A stretch of DNA of 64,000 bases, taken from contig NZ_JOAI01000013.1 in NCBI RefSeq assembly GCF_000717715.1, positions 142,352-206,351 on the forward strand, in the 5' to 3' direction. The position numbers and the translations under genes are program-made. The DNA is from Streptomyces sp. NRRL B-24484 (lineage in GTDB: Bacteria > Actinomycetota > Actinomycetes > Streptomycetales > Streptomycetaceae). The notes under the pieces were generated by a model. The model had not been told where the DNA came from. It was given only the letters and a program-made list of their open reading frames with translations, and did no database searches. Below are positions 1 to 7,811 of this stretch, piece by piece. The number at the start of each line of letters is the position of its first letter. Within the stretch, counting starts at the first letter, position 1.

Positions 1-514
1 CGCCGGCCACCGGGTAGGACAGCGGGCTGCTGAACTCCGGCGTCGACAGGCCGTAGCCGCCCAGGTAGGGGATGCCGGCCTGCTCCAGCGTGGAGACGAA
101 GCTGCTGCCGTACTGGCTGTAGGAGCCGACCACCGCGACGGCCTTCGCGTCGATCGCCTGCCGGGCGCAGGCGGTGACCCCGTCGGCGGTGTTGTGCTCG
201 TTGCAGGTCAGCACGCGCAGCTTCCGGCCGTGCAGGCCGCCCTTGGCGTTGATCTCCCGGCCGACCGCCTCGGCGAGCGCGGTCATGCCCGGCCGGTCGG
301 CGGAGCCGGTGCCGGAGGGCGCCCAGGTCATCACGGTCAGGTCGCTGGAGGCGGAGGCGGCGTCGGCCGGCCCGCCGCAGGCGGAGGTGGCCAAGACCGC
401 CGGGACGAGGGCCGCTGCCGCGGCCAGGACGCCCGCTCTGCGGCGGCACCACCCCGGGCCGGTGCTCTGCCGGCCGGCGGGCCGATGGTCGTCGGGCGAT
501 CCGTTCCGCCTCAT
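1..514 (-). CDS. Branched-chain amino acid-type ABC transporter substrate-binding lipoprotein, 5' part only
   Basis: The reading frame starts at 514 and runs off the window at 1, so only about 171 N-terminal residues are present. A GGGAGGGGAG ribosome site sits just upstream of the ATG. The N-terminus is Arg-rich, then hydrophobic, ending in a lipobox ATSAC with Cys46, so the product should be a lipid-anchored extracellular binding protein. The mature part (phrases such as GREINAKGGLHGRKL, VAVVGSYSQYGSSF) has the look of the type I periplasmic binding fold (Peripla_BP_6, LivJ/AmiC-like). Ligand cannot be read from this fragment. It points away from the next gene, and permease and ATPase genes, if present, would lie outside the window. 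Confidence 0.85.
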   Translation of the reverse strand, partial: MRRNGSPDDHRPAGRQSTGPGWCRRRAGVLAAAAALVPAVLATSACGGPADAASASSDLTVMTWAPSGTGSADRPGMTALAEAVGREINAKGGLHGRKLRVLTCNEHNTADGVTACARQAIDAKAVAVVGSYSQYGSSFVSTLEQAGIPYLGGYGLSTPEFSSPLSYPVAG

Positions 515-695
515 GTGACTCTCCCCTCCCGGGTACACACCCACGGCCGCTCTGTGATTCGGCCGAAATCAAGCCTTGACCTGGCCGGGCACGCAGAGAG
601 GGACGAAAAGCGAACGTGGGGCCAACGGGGGCGGAACTCCGGGGGGTGACGCGTGTAGACCCGCGGTCGGCGGCGGCGCGTACGATCGAGGCACG

Positions 696-1214
696 ATGTC
701 CGACTCCACAGATTCTTCGTATCGGTCCGCCAACACCTCTTCTCGCGGCGGGCGCCGCTCCAGCACGATGGGCCGCATGCCGCTCAACGATCTGCCCTGG
801 TGGCGCTGGCGGGCCCGGATCCGCTCGGCGCTCCACATGCTCTCCGACCCGTCCTTCCAGCAGCACACCTGGCTGGCCGGCCGGGACGGCTACGGTGACG
901 TCACCGACGCCGTCTACCGCCTGGTCGAGGACAGCTGGCTGGACCGCTGGTCCGCCGAGAAGTACATCGGCACCGTCGTCCGGGACGCCGCCGAGGCCGT
1001 CGCCCTGGACGCCGCGGTGCTGCGGGTCCTGCGGGTGCTGCACCAGGTCGGTGCCGACGCCCCCGCCGCCGCCTACCTCGGGCACCAGCTGTGGCCCGAG
1101 GCGGTCACGGCCGCCCGGGAGGCCCACGTCCTGTTCGCGGTCAACGACGGCGAGGACCCGGACGTCCCGCCGCGCAGCCTGGAGGTGCTGCGGATCATGA
1201 CGCAGGCGGCCTGA
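696..1214 (+). CDS. Conserved Streptomycetaceae protein, probably SCO4402 family
   Basis: A 172-residue protein. The ATG at 696 follows GAGG about 6 bases upstream; an upstream in-frame ATG at 576 lacks a ribosome site and lies in poorly biased codons. The body starts at RMPLNDLPWWRWRARIR and contains LHMLSDPSFQQ and DVTDAVYRLVEDSWLDRWSAEKYIG, which I recall as a small conserved family of unknown function in Streptomyces (SCO4402-like). No signal peptide or membrane helix is visible; the protein looks helical and cytoplasmic. It is followed 109 bases later by purU on the same strand. The function is unknown. Confidence 0.75.
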   Translation: MSDSTDSSYRSANTSSRGGRRSSTMGRMPLNDLPWWRWRARIRSALHMLSDPSFQQHTWLAGRDGYGDVTDAVYRLVEDSWLDRWSAEKYIGTVVRDAAEAVALDAAVLRVLRVLHQVGADAPAAAYLGHQLWPEAVTAAREAHVLFAVNDGEDPDVPPRSLEVLRIMTQAA

Positions 1215-1323
1215 CCCGGCGGCCCGGCGCGCGGCGCGTCCCGCAGTCCGGTCACCGGCGCGCCGGGCGTCCGGAATGTGACACGCTTGGCCGTCCGTCG
1301 TGAGCGAGTGGAGGAACCCGCAC

Positions 1324-2190
1324 GTGGAAGAGCAGAAGGCCGGCGCCCAGTACGTCCTCACGCTGTCCTGCCCGGACAAGCAGGGCATCGTGCACGCGGT
1401 CTCCAGCTACCTCTTCATGACCGGGTGCAACATCATCGACAGTCAGCAGTTCGGCGACGCCGACAGCGGGCTGTTCTTCATGCGGGTGCACTTCTCCGCC
1501 GCCGGGCAGGTCACCGCGGAGAAGCTGCGGGCCAGCTTCGCCGCCGTCGGGGCCTCCTTCCACATGGACTGGCACATCCACTCGACCACCGAGCGGATGC
1601 GTGTCGTGCTCATGGTGTCGAAGTTCGGCCACTGCCTGAACGACCTGCTCTTCCGCACCCGGATCGGCGCCCTGCCGGTGGAGATCGCCGCGGTGGTCTC
1701 CAACCACACGGACTTCCGCGAGCTCACCGAGTCCTACGGGATCCCGTTCCACCACGTCCCGGTCACCCGCGAGAACAAGGACGAGGCCGAGCGCCGGCTG
1801 CTCGACCTGGTCGCCGAGGAGGACGTCGACCTGGTGGTGCTCGCCCGCTACATGCAGGTGCTCTCGGACGACCTCTGCAAGGAGCTCTCCGGCCGGGTGA
1901 TCAACATCCACCACTCCTTCCTGCCGAGCTTCAAGGGCGCCAAGCCCTACCACCAGGCGCACACCCGCGGGGTGAAGCTGATCGGCGCCACCGCGCACTA
2001 CGTCACCGCCGACCTCGACGAGGGCCCGATCATCGAGCAGGAGGTGGCCCGGGTGACCCACGACGTGACCCCCGAGCAGCTGGTCGCGATCGGCCGGGAC
2101 GTCGAGTGCCAGGCACTCGCCCGGGCGGTCAAGTGGCACAGCGAGCGGCGGGTGCTGCTCAACGGCAGCCGCACGGTCGTCTTCGCCTGA
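1324..2190 (+). CDS. purU: Formyltetrahydrofolate deformylase
   Basis: PurU hydrolyses 10-formyltetrahydrofolate to formate and tetrahydrofolate, balancing one-carbon pools and feeding formate to purine synthesis. The 288-residue product has an N-terminal ACT domain (about residues 8-80, starting YVLTLSCPDKQGIVH) and a C-terminal formyl transferase fold with NIHHSFLPSFKGAKPYHQAH from about residue 194 and DEGPIIEQ near 230, which carry the catalytic His and Asp of the family. I chose GTG at 1324 because GGAGG lies 9 bases upstream; GTG 1300 is in frame but has no ribosome site. The length fits the roughly 280 residues of known PurU proteins. Confidence 0.93.
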   Translation: MEEQKAGAQYVLTLSCPDKQGIVHAVSSYLFMTGCNIIDSQQFGDADSGLFFMRVHFSAAGQVTAEKLRASFAAVGASFHMDWHIHSTTERMRVVLMVSKFGHCLNDLLFRTRIGALPVEIAAVVSNHTDFRELTESYGIPFHHVPVTRENKDEAERRLLDLVAEEDVDLVVLARYMQVLSDDLCKELSGRVINIHHSFLPSFKGAKPYHQAHTRGVKLIGATAHYVTADLDEGPIIEQEVARVTHDVTPEQLVAIGRDVECQALARAVKWHSERRVLLNGSRTVVFA

Positions 2191-2221
2191 TCCCGCCCCG
2201 CCCCCGGCCCGGCCCCGTCCC

Positions 2222-2259
2222 CGGGCGCCTTACGGCCCGAAGGACGGCCCCGGCGCCCG
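2222..2259. terminator. Inverted repeat between convergent purU and anti-sigma-like gene
   Basis: Eight-base arms CGGGCGCC (2222-2229) and GGCGCCCG (2252-2259) enclose a loop that can itself pair (GGCC...GGCC). It lies in the 69-base gap between two convergent stop codons, where a bidirectional terminator is expected. There is no T run, as is normal in high-GC actinobacteria. Confidence 0.5.
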
Positions 2260-3369
2260 TCAGGGCCGGGAGAGCAGCGGCAGCGCGTGCAGCACCTGCC
2301 GGATCGCGTCCCGGTCGCCCTCCCGGCCGACCGGGATGAGGTCCGGGTCGCGGTGTGCGGCTGCGAGGTAGCAGAACTCCAGCCCGTCCAGGGCCATCTC
2401 CGCCACCGGTTCGGCGGGTCCGCCCGGCCCGTCCAGCGGGATCAGCCACTCGCCCGCCGCCGGGCCGTCGATCACCAGCCGCAGCGACCGTCCCGGCACG
2501 CCCGCCGGGACGGGCTGCGCCCGGCGGGCGGCGAACAGCCGGGGGAGTATCCGCGCCCCGAGGTCGATCAGCCGGTGCAGGTGCGCCGGTGCGGGCGGCG
2601 GGTAGGGGTAGTCCACCGCGCGGGCGATGTCGTCGCCGTGGATCCAGCACTCGAAGGCGCGGTCCAGGAAGGCGTCGCGCAGCGGCAGCACGGCGAAGCC
2701 GTAGTCCACCGGGGCGCCGCCGTCGCCGCCCGCCGAGGCGGCCCGCAGCAGCGCGCGGCTCTGCCGCCGCCAGCGCCGGCGCACCTGCTCCGGGTCGTCC
2801 CCGCCGGCGGCGGTGATCAGCGCCAGGGTGCGGTCGAGGACGTCGGCGGGGCCGCCCTGCTCCGGCACCCGCGGTGCCGGCGGACGGCGGCCGACCACCG
2901 GCGGGCGGGCGCCGCCGAGCGGGTCGGGCAGGCCCACCGTGCGGGCGAGGTAGCCGTCGACCGCCGTCAGGTGGCAGACCACCTCGGCCGGCCGCCAGCG
3001 CTGCACCCCGCCGTGCCAGGGCAGTTCGGCGACCTCCTGCCACTCGGCCGGGCCGAGGTCGCGCAGCAGGGCGTCGAGCTTGGCGCTCTCCGCGGCGTAC
3101 GGGCCGGCCCAGGCCGGTATCGGCTGCTCGGCGGGGCGCCGGCCCAGGCACCAGTCGAGCACCTGGCGGCGGAGCGTCGCGGAGAGATCGAGCGGTTCGT
3201 CGGGGGTGAGTTCGGCGGCGGCGGCGCCGAGCCGGCCCGCCTCCTCGGCGCACTCCGGGCAGTCGGCGAGGTGCCGGGCGACCTCCGCGGCCTCCTCGCG
3301 CGGGCAGGCGCCGAGCGCCCACGCCCCCAGCAGGGAGCGCAGCGTCTCGTGCCGCCCGGGCGCCGTCAC
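2260..3369 (-). CDS. Zinc-finger anti-sigma-like protein with MDMPI (maleylpyruvate isomerase-like) domain
   Basis: A 369-residue protein whose first 45 residues hold H33-x3-C37-x2-C40, the zinc-binding anti-sigma (ZAS/zf-HC2) signature, preceded by the typical amphipathic helix. The rest (about 90-220) resembles the DinB-like mycothiol-dependent maleylpyruvate isomerase N-terminal fold (WRPAEVVCHLTAVDGYLARTV; WIHGDDIARAVDY), followed by an MDMPI C-terminal domain. Its ATG overlaps the stop of the sigma-factor gene by 4 bases (ATGA, 3366-3369), implying coupled translation. By family precedent such proteins bind and silence their cognate ECF sigma factor; the C-terminal domain is likely sensory. 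No membrane helix, so sensing would be cytoplasmic. Confidence 0.8.
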   Translation of the reverse strand: MTAPGRHETLRSLLGAWALGACPREEAAEVARHLADCPECAEEAGRLGAAAAELTPDEPLDLSATLRRQVLDWCLGRRPAEQPIPAWAGPYAAESAKLDALLRDLGPAEWQEVAELPWHGGVQRWRPAEVVCHLTAVDGYLARTVGLPDPLGGARPPVVGRRPPAPRVPEQGGPADVLDRTLALITAAGGDDPEQVRRRWRRQSRALLRAASAGGDGGAPVDYGFAVLPLRDAFLDRAFECWIHGDDIARAVDYPYPPPAPAHLHRLIDLGARILPRLFAARRAQPVPAGVPGRSLRLVIDGPAAGEWLIPLDGPGGPAEPVAEMALDGLEFCYLAAAHRDPDLIPVGREGDRDAIRQVLHALPLLSRP

Positions 3370-3959
3370 GGACCCGGCCGTCCCGCCGCCGGGACGGGTT
3401 CAGGGCGGGTGCCGCCGCCCGCCGTCCCCCGGGCGCCCGAACGGAGGTCGTCACAGGTGTCGTCGCCGTCGCGGCCGGCGGCCAGCTCGCCGGCCACCAG
3501 CTGCAGGCCGAGCCGCATCCGGTGCTTGGCGGCGCTCTCGCCGATTCCGAGCCGGCGGGCGGTGTCCCGGTAGGTGCGGCCGTCGTGGTGGCCGGGGGCG
3601 ATGGCCTCGCGCAGCGGGTCGGGCAGCGAGGCGACGGCGTGGTGGGCGCTGGCGGCGGCGGACCGGGCGGCGATCCGGCGCTCGTCGGTGCAGTCCTCGC
3701 GCAGCCGCTCCACCGCCTGCCGGTGGGTGAGCCGGCCCAGCCAGGACCGCAGGGTGCCCTGCCCGGGGTGCCAGTGGCCCGGGTCCGTCCAGACCCGGGC
3801 GAAGACGTCGCGGGTGAGCTGCTCGGCGGCGTCCTGGTCGTCGAGCACGCGCAGCGCGAGGCCGTGCACCAGCGGCGCGAACCGGTCGTAGAGCTCGCCG
3901 AGCGCCGTCTCCTCGCCGCGGACGAGGCGGAGCGCGAGGCGTTCGTCGGAACTGCTCAT
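3366..3959 (-). CDS. ECF RNA polymerase sigma factor
   Basis: A 197-residue group 4 sigma factor. Region 2 (about residues 18-85) includes ELYDRFAPLVHGLALRVL and AEQLTRDVFARVW; region 4 (about 115-165) includes LPDPLREAI and YRDTARRLGIGESAAKHRM, an HTH that reads the -35 element. The ATG at 3959 has a GGGGAG ribosome site; a longer frame from 4082 gives unlikely coding sequence. The C-terminal 35 residues are low complexity. It is translationally coupled to the downstream ZAS-domain gene, the standard sigma/anti-sigma arrangement. Its regulon is unknown; self-regulation is typical of the class. Confidence 0.88.
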   Translation of the reverse strand: MSSSDERLALRLVRGEETALGELYDRFAPLVHGLALRVLDDQDAAEQLTRDVFARVWTDPGHWHPGQGTLRSWLGRLTHRQAVERLREDCTDERRIAARSAAASAHHAVASLPDPLREAIAPGHHDGRTYRDTARRLGIGESAAKHRMRLGLQLVAGELAAGRDGDDTCDDLRSGARGTAGGGTRPEPVPAAGRPGP

Positions 3960-4097
3960 GCCGCGCTCCCCGCTCACGAGGGTGTCCCTCCCCGCTCTCC
4001 CCGGCGTGTCGCCGGGCCTGGCCGCACCGTGTCCGCCCCGGCACGCCGGGCGACGGGCCATGCCTGCGACCACGGTATCCAAGACCGCGGACCCGCC

Positions 4098-4136
4098 GGG
4101 TGAAATGCGGAAATGAGGGGGCGGGAACTTTCACCC
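4098..4136. promoter_or_regulatory. Inverted repeat upstream of the ECF sigma gene
   Basis: Arms GGGTGAAA (4098-4105) and TTTCACCC (4129-4136) are perfect inverted repeats 23 bases apart, with GGAAC at 4124-4128 inside the spacer. They lie in the 577-base region between the sigma gene (minus) and the RsbW-like gene (plus). GGAAC resembles the -35 element of several actinobacterial ECF promoters, but I see no convincing -10 partner. I see no other gene in this region. Confidence 0.35.
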
Positions 4137-4309
4137 CGTCAGATCCTGCCGGTACCCCGGCGGGGACGGCGGGTTCGGACACATGTGGGAAGGGTGGTTC
4201 GCTCGTGGCGGGCGCCCCGGACGGCCGCTCTGGCGGTACCGTCGTTGTGCTCGTGCACAGCCCCCGGCCCGGCCTGACGATCGTCGGTGCGACCCTCGTC
4301 AGGGTGAGC

Positions 4310-4334
4310 GGGACAGTATGCACCGAGCTGTCCC
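4310..4334. promoter_or_regulatory. Inverted repeat GGGACAG-N11-CTGTCCC
   Basis: Perfect 7-base arms (4310-4316 and 4328-4334) with 11-base spacer, 201 bases upstream of the chosen start of the ATPase gene at 4536. The geometry fits a dimeric repressor site. No protein can be assigned. Confidence 0.3.
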
Positions 4335-4535
4335 CCGATCGCTGGAATATGCCCGAAGCGCTTGCTGCGACCATCCGGTCGAATCATCCTGAGGCGTATT
4401 CGTGTCGAAGCCATGGGTAATCCGACCAGGCAGACCGGCCGAGCGCGGCCGGCCGACCGGTGTGATGAAGGCGCTGCCGCCCGGGCCGGGCGGCAGGGTG
4501 TGGGTGGCCGATTACCGAGTGCGGGTGGTGGAGCG

Positions 4536-5009
4536 GTGCAGGTACTTCAGGTGCAGCTGGCGGTCCAGGCGGACCCGGCGGAGGTCGGCAGGGCGCGCCG
4601 GTGGGTACGGACCAGGCTTCAGGGGCACGGGCTCGACCCCGATGCGCCGGTCGCCGAGACCCTGGTGCTGGTCGTCTCCGAACTGGTCACCAACGCCGTG
4701 GTGCACACCGGCTGTCCGGCCGTGCTGAGGCTGACCATGCCGGTCGCCGACGCCGCGTCGCCTGACGTCGCCTCATCGCCGGTGCGGGTCGAGGTCGCCG
4801 ACGCCAGCCGCACCGCACCCGCCCCGCGGCACGCCGGCCGGGACGCCACCAACGGTCGCGGCCTGGAGCTCGTCGAACTGCTCTGCGTGCGCTGGGGCTG
4901 GTACCCGGAGGGCTCCGGCAAGCGGGTCTGGTGCGAGATCGACCCGGCCGTCGAGGCGCCCGTCCCGGCCGCGGTGCCCGCCCTCGACGAACTCGCCTGG
5001 CAGCTCTGA
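4536..5009 (+). CDS. RsbW/SpoIIAB-like ATP-binding protein (HATPase_c_2)
   Basis: A 157-residue protein with a GHKL ATPase fold: N box ELVTNAVVHT near residues 50-60 and G box phrase NGRGLELVELLCVRWGW near 108-125, ending WCEID. Such proteins in Streptomyces are single-domain kinases of anti-sigma antagonists or anti-sigma factors. Start choice: longer in-frame starts at 4362 and 4416 exist, but that stretch has T/A-rich third positions and a TTA codon (rare in Streptomyces), unlike the rest, so GTG 4536 preceded by GGTGGAG is preferred. No partner antagonist (STAS) gene is adjacent. The neighbouring ECF sigma pair is divergent and not an obvious partner. Confidence 0.75.
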   Translation: MQVLQVQLAVQADPAEVGRARRWVRTRLQGHGLDPDAPVAETLVLVVSELVTNAVVHTGCPAVLRLTMPVADAASPDVASSPVRVEVADASRTAPAPRHAGRDATNGRGLELVELLCVRWGWYPEGSGKRVWCEIDPAVEAPVPAAVPALDELAWQL

Positions 5010-5296
5010 CCGCTTCCCGTCGCAGGGTGCCGCGGGGTACCGCCACCACCGGTGCGCCCGGGGCGCACGGGTCGTCCGCACCGGCCCGGCCGTGCTCCGC
5101 ATTCCGGCCGATGCGCCGCAACCTCGCCGAATTTACGACAAGCCATTGACGTGACGTATCCGACTGATCACGCTTGGGTGCAGCTCCGTCGCGAGGGGAC
5201 GCCGAGGGAAGCCCGGGTGGTGCCAGCACATCAGGGGGACAGGCTGCCGACCGCCCGCAGGCCTCCTCGGCGAGTGCGGAGCGAAGGCGCGCGGGT

Positions 5297-6373
5297 TCAG
5301 GGCTCGCGCGTCCGCTCGGACGGTGTCCCGGCGTGCCGTGCTCGGGGCGTGCGCGGCGGGGCACCGTCCGGCGAGCGGTGCGGCACCGGCTCGGTGGTGC
5401 GGAAGGTCCGCCGGTAGGCGCTCGGTGCGACGTCCAGCCGGCCGCGCAGGTGCAGCCGCATCGAGGCCGCGGTGCCGAACCCGGCCCGCCGGGCCACCCG
5501 GTCCACCGACAGGTCGGTCTCCTCCAGCAGCCGCCGGGCGAGTTCGGTGCGCTGCAGCGCCAGCCACTCGCCCGGGCTGCTCCCGGTCTCGTCGCGGAAC
5601 CGCCGGGTGAAGGTCCGCACGCTCATGCCCGCCCGGGCGGCCAGGTCGCCGAGCGGCAGCGGCCGGTCCAGGTGCTCCAGCGCCCAGGCCCGGACGGCGG
5701 CCGTGCCGGAGCCGCCCTGCAGCGGGTCGGGCCCGGGCACGGCGACGTACTGCTTCTGTCCGCCCTCCCGCCACGGCGGCACCAGGCAGGCCCGGGCCAC
5801 CGCGTTGGCGACGGCGCTGCCGTGGTCGCGGCGCACCAGGTGCAGGCAGACGTCCACGCCCGCGGCGACCCCGCCCGAGGTGAGCACGTCGCCGTCGTCG
5901 GTGAACAGCACGTCCGGATCCAGCCGCACCTGCGGGAACATCCGGGCGAAGCGCTCGGTGTACGCCCAGTGCGTGGTCGCCGGGCGGCCGTCGAGCAGGC
6001 CCGCCGCGGCCAGCACGAAGGCGCCGGTGCAGATCGACACCAGCCGGGCGCCGGGGCGGACCGTCGCCAGGGCGGCGGCGATCCGCGGGTCGAGGACCCC
6101 GTCCACCACGTCGCCGGGGCCGTCCTGCTGCGCGGGGACGATCACGGTGTCGGCCTCGGCGAGGAGTTCGGGGCCGTGGTCGACCGAGATCCGGAAGTCC
6201 GTGCTGGTGGCGACCGGCCCGCCGTCCACCGTGCAGGTGGCCACCCGGTACAGCGGTACGCCGTCCGGGCCCTTGGCCGACTCGAAGATCCTTGCCGGGA
6301 TGGCCAGTTCGAAGGCGATCACCCGGTCCAGTGCCAGCACCGCGACCCGGTGCTGCCGCGCGGCCCCTGTCAT
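5297..6373 (-). CDS. GlxA family transcriptional regulator (DJ-1/PfpI + AraC)
   Basis: A 358-residue regulator. Residues about 7-170 form a DJ-1/PfpI (class I glutamine amidotransferase-like) domain with SICTGAFVLAAAGLLDGRPA around the nucleophile-elbow Cys; residues about 220-320 hold the AraC-type double HTH (LGDLAARAGMSVRTFTRRF...AFRRT-like end). In the family the N-terminal domain is a ligand sensor and not an active peptidase. ATG 6373 has AGGGAG 8 bases upstream. It is divergent from an MFS exporter gene 62 bases away, so the exporter is its most likely target. The 287 bases downstream (5010-5296) contain no gene I can support. Confidence 0.88.
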   Translation of the reverse strand: MTGAARQHRVAVLALDRVIAFELAIPARIFESAKGPDGVPLYRVATCTVDGGPVATSTDFRISVDHGPELLAEADTVIVPAQQDGPGDVVDGVLDPRIAAALATVRPGARLVSICTGAFVLAAAGLLDGRPATTHWAYTERFARMFPQVRLDPDVLFTDDGDVLTSGGVAAGVDVCLHLVRRDHGSAVANAVARACLVPPWREGGQKQYVAVPGPDPLQGGSGTAAVRAWALEHLDRPLPLGDLAARAGMSVRTFTRRFRDETGSSPGEWLALQRTELARRLLEETDLSVDRVARRAGFGTAASMRLHLRGRLDVAPSAYRRTFRTTEPVPHRSPDGAPPRTPRARHAGTPSERTREP

Positions 6374-6434
6374 CCTGGTCTCCCTTCGCGCGGGGCGGTG
6401 CCACATTGTGACCCGGAAACCACTGGCCCGCGGA

Positions 6435-6450
6435 AGTGGTCTGGACCAAA
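6435..6450 (+). promoter_or_regulatory. DasR dre-like site overlapping the MFS start
   Basis: The sequence AGTGGTCTGGACCAAA contains a perfect TGGTC-TG-GACCA inverted repeat. The established DasR responsive element is close to AGTGGTCTAGACCACT, so 13 of 16 positions agree. A second imperfect arrangement CCACT-N10-AGTGG (6420-6439) overlaps it. The site covers the GTG start codon of the MFS gene, a position from which a repressor could block initiation. Confidence 0.45.
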
Positions 6451-7713
6451 ACTGCTGCTGTGCCCGAACTGAGACCCGCGCCCGCCCCGGCCGTCACCGT
6501 CCCCGCCGCCGACGCCGGACCGGCCATCTGGACCCGCAACTTCCGGCTCTACTTCACCGCCCGCAGCTCCGGTCTGCTCAGCGACGCGATGCTCCCGGTC
6601 GCCGTCGCGGCCGGCCTGATCGGCGCCGGCCACCCGCTCGGCAGCGTCGGCTACGCCATGGCCTTCCTGATGGCGCCCTTCGCCGGCCTGGTGCTGGTCG
6701 GCGGGGTGCTCGCCGACCGCTTCACCGCCCGCCGGCTGATGATCGCCGCCGACCTGCTCAACCTGGCCACCCGGGTGCTGCTGGCCTGGCTGTTCTTCAC
6801 CGGCGTCGACCGGCTCTGGCAGCTGTACGCCCTGCTCGCCGTGGCCGGCACCGCCGCCGCGATGTTCCAGCCCGGCGCCGCCTCCACCGTCCCGCTGACC
6901 GCCCGTGACGTGCACGGCGCCAACGGGGTGCTGCGCACCTCCGAGGCGCTCACCGTCCTGCTCGGCCCGGCGCTGGCCGGCCTGCTGGCGGGCGCCGCCG
7001 CCACCGGCTGGGTGATGGTGGTCGCCGCCTGCGCCTACGCCCTGAGCGCCGGCTGCCTGCTCGCGCTGCGGCTCGGGCCGGCCCCGGCGCCGCCGCCCGG
7101 CGACAGCCTCTGGCGGAACCTGGTCGAGGGCTGGCACGAGTTCCGCGCCCGCAGCTGGATGTGGGGCGTCATCGTGATCTGGTTCTTCCACAGCGCGATC
7201 TGCTTCGGCCCGCTGCAGCCGATCGCCGCCGGCCTGATCGTCCCCGCGCACGGCTCCACGGCGTACGGCGTGCTGAACGCCGTCTTCGGGGCCGGCACCG
7301 TGCTCGGCGGGCTGCTCGCCATCCGCGTCCGGCCGCAGCACCCGCTGCGCGGCGGGGCGCTGGCGATGCTGGCCTTCCCGCTCACCCCGCTCGGCATCGC
7401 CCTCGGGCTTCCCGTGCCGGCGCTCGCGGTGTGCTTCCTGGTCACCGGCGTCGGCGCCACCTTCTGGAGCGTCATGTGGGCCACCAGCGTGCAGACCCAG
7501 GTGCCGGCCGAGGTGCTCAACCGGATCCACGCCTACGAGGTCGCCGGGTCGGTCTGCATGGCACCGGTCGGCTCCGCGCTGGCCGGCCCCGCCTCCGCGG
7601 CCTTCGGTCCGCGGGCGGTGCTGTTCACCGGGGCGGTGGTCGCGGTGCTGGTGGTCGCCACGCTGCTGCTCGTCCGGCCGATCCGGAACCTGCGGCGGGT
7701 GGCCGACCACTGA
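6436..7713 (+). CDS. MFS exporter (EntS/MFS_3-like)
   Basis: A 425-residue major facilitator with about 12 membrane helices. The N-terminal half shows RNFRLYFTARSSGLLSDAMLPVAVAAGLI and the loop 2-3 phrase VLADRFTARRLMIAADL, the pattern of siderophore and drug exporters of the MFS_3/EntS type. Start is uncertain: GTG 6436 and GTG 6460 are both in frame and neither has a clear ribosome site, so either a leaderless message or another start is possible. It is transcribed away from the GlxA-type regulator. Substrate unknown; export of a small hydrophobic compound is an inference. Confidence 0.85.
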   Translation: MVWTKTAAVPELRPAPAPAVTVPAADAGPAIWTRNFRLYFTARSSGLLSDAMLPVAVAAGLIGAGHPLGSVGYAMAFLMAPFAGLVLVGGVLADRFTARRLMIAADLLNLATRVLLAWLFFTGVDRLWQLYALLAVAGTAAAMFQPGAASTVPLTARDVHGANGVLRTSEALTVLLGPALAGLLAGAAATGWVMVVAACAYALSAGCLLALRLGPAPAPPPGDSLWRNLVEGWHEFRARSWMWGVIVIWFFHSAICFGPLQPIAAGLIVPAHGSTAYGVLNAVFGAGTVLGGLLAIRVRPQHPLRGGALAMLAFPLTPLGIALGLPVPALAVCFLVTGVGATFWSVMWATSVQTQVPAEVLNRIHAYEVAGSVCMAPVGSALAGPASAAFGPRAVLFTGAVVAVLVVATLLLVRPIRNLRRVADH

Positions 7714-7811
7714 GCCGGTGCGCGGCGCGGCCGGGCCGTTTGGCCCGATCCTGACGAAAGCTGGCAGTCAGGCCACTCGTTCCCGGCCGTGCCGCTCGGG
7801 ACACTCGTCCG

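Noticed and set aside
1252..2139. Long minus-strand frame opposite purU
   Set aside because: Valine/Leu/Gly-rich shadow frame of a well-conserved gene; long antisense frames are expected at this GC content.
4139..4414. Minus-strand 91-codon ORF between the sigma and RsbW-like genes
   Set aside because: No codon bias, no recognisable motif, no ribosome site; contains inverted repeats typical of regulatory DNA.
5133..5231. Minus-strand 32-codon frame starting MCWHHPGF, possible leader peptide
   Set aside because: No downstream gene on that strand, no ribosome site, and it lies at the end of a shadow frame of the GlxA gene.
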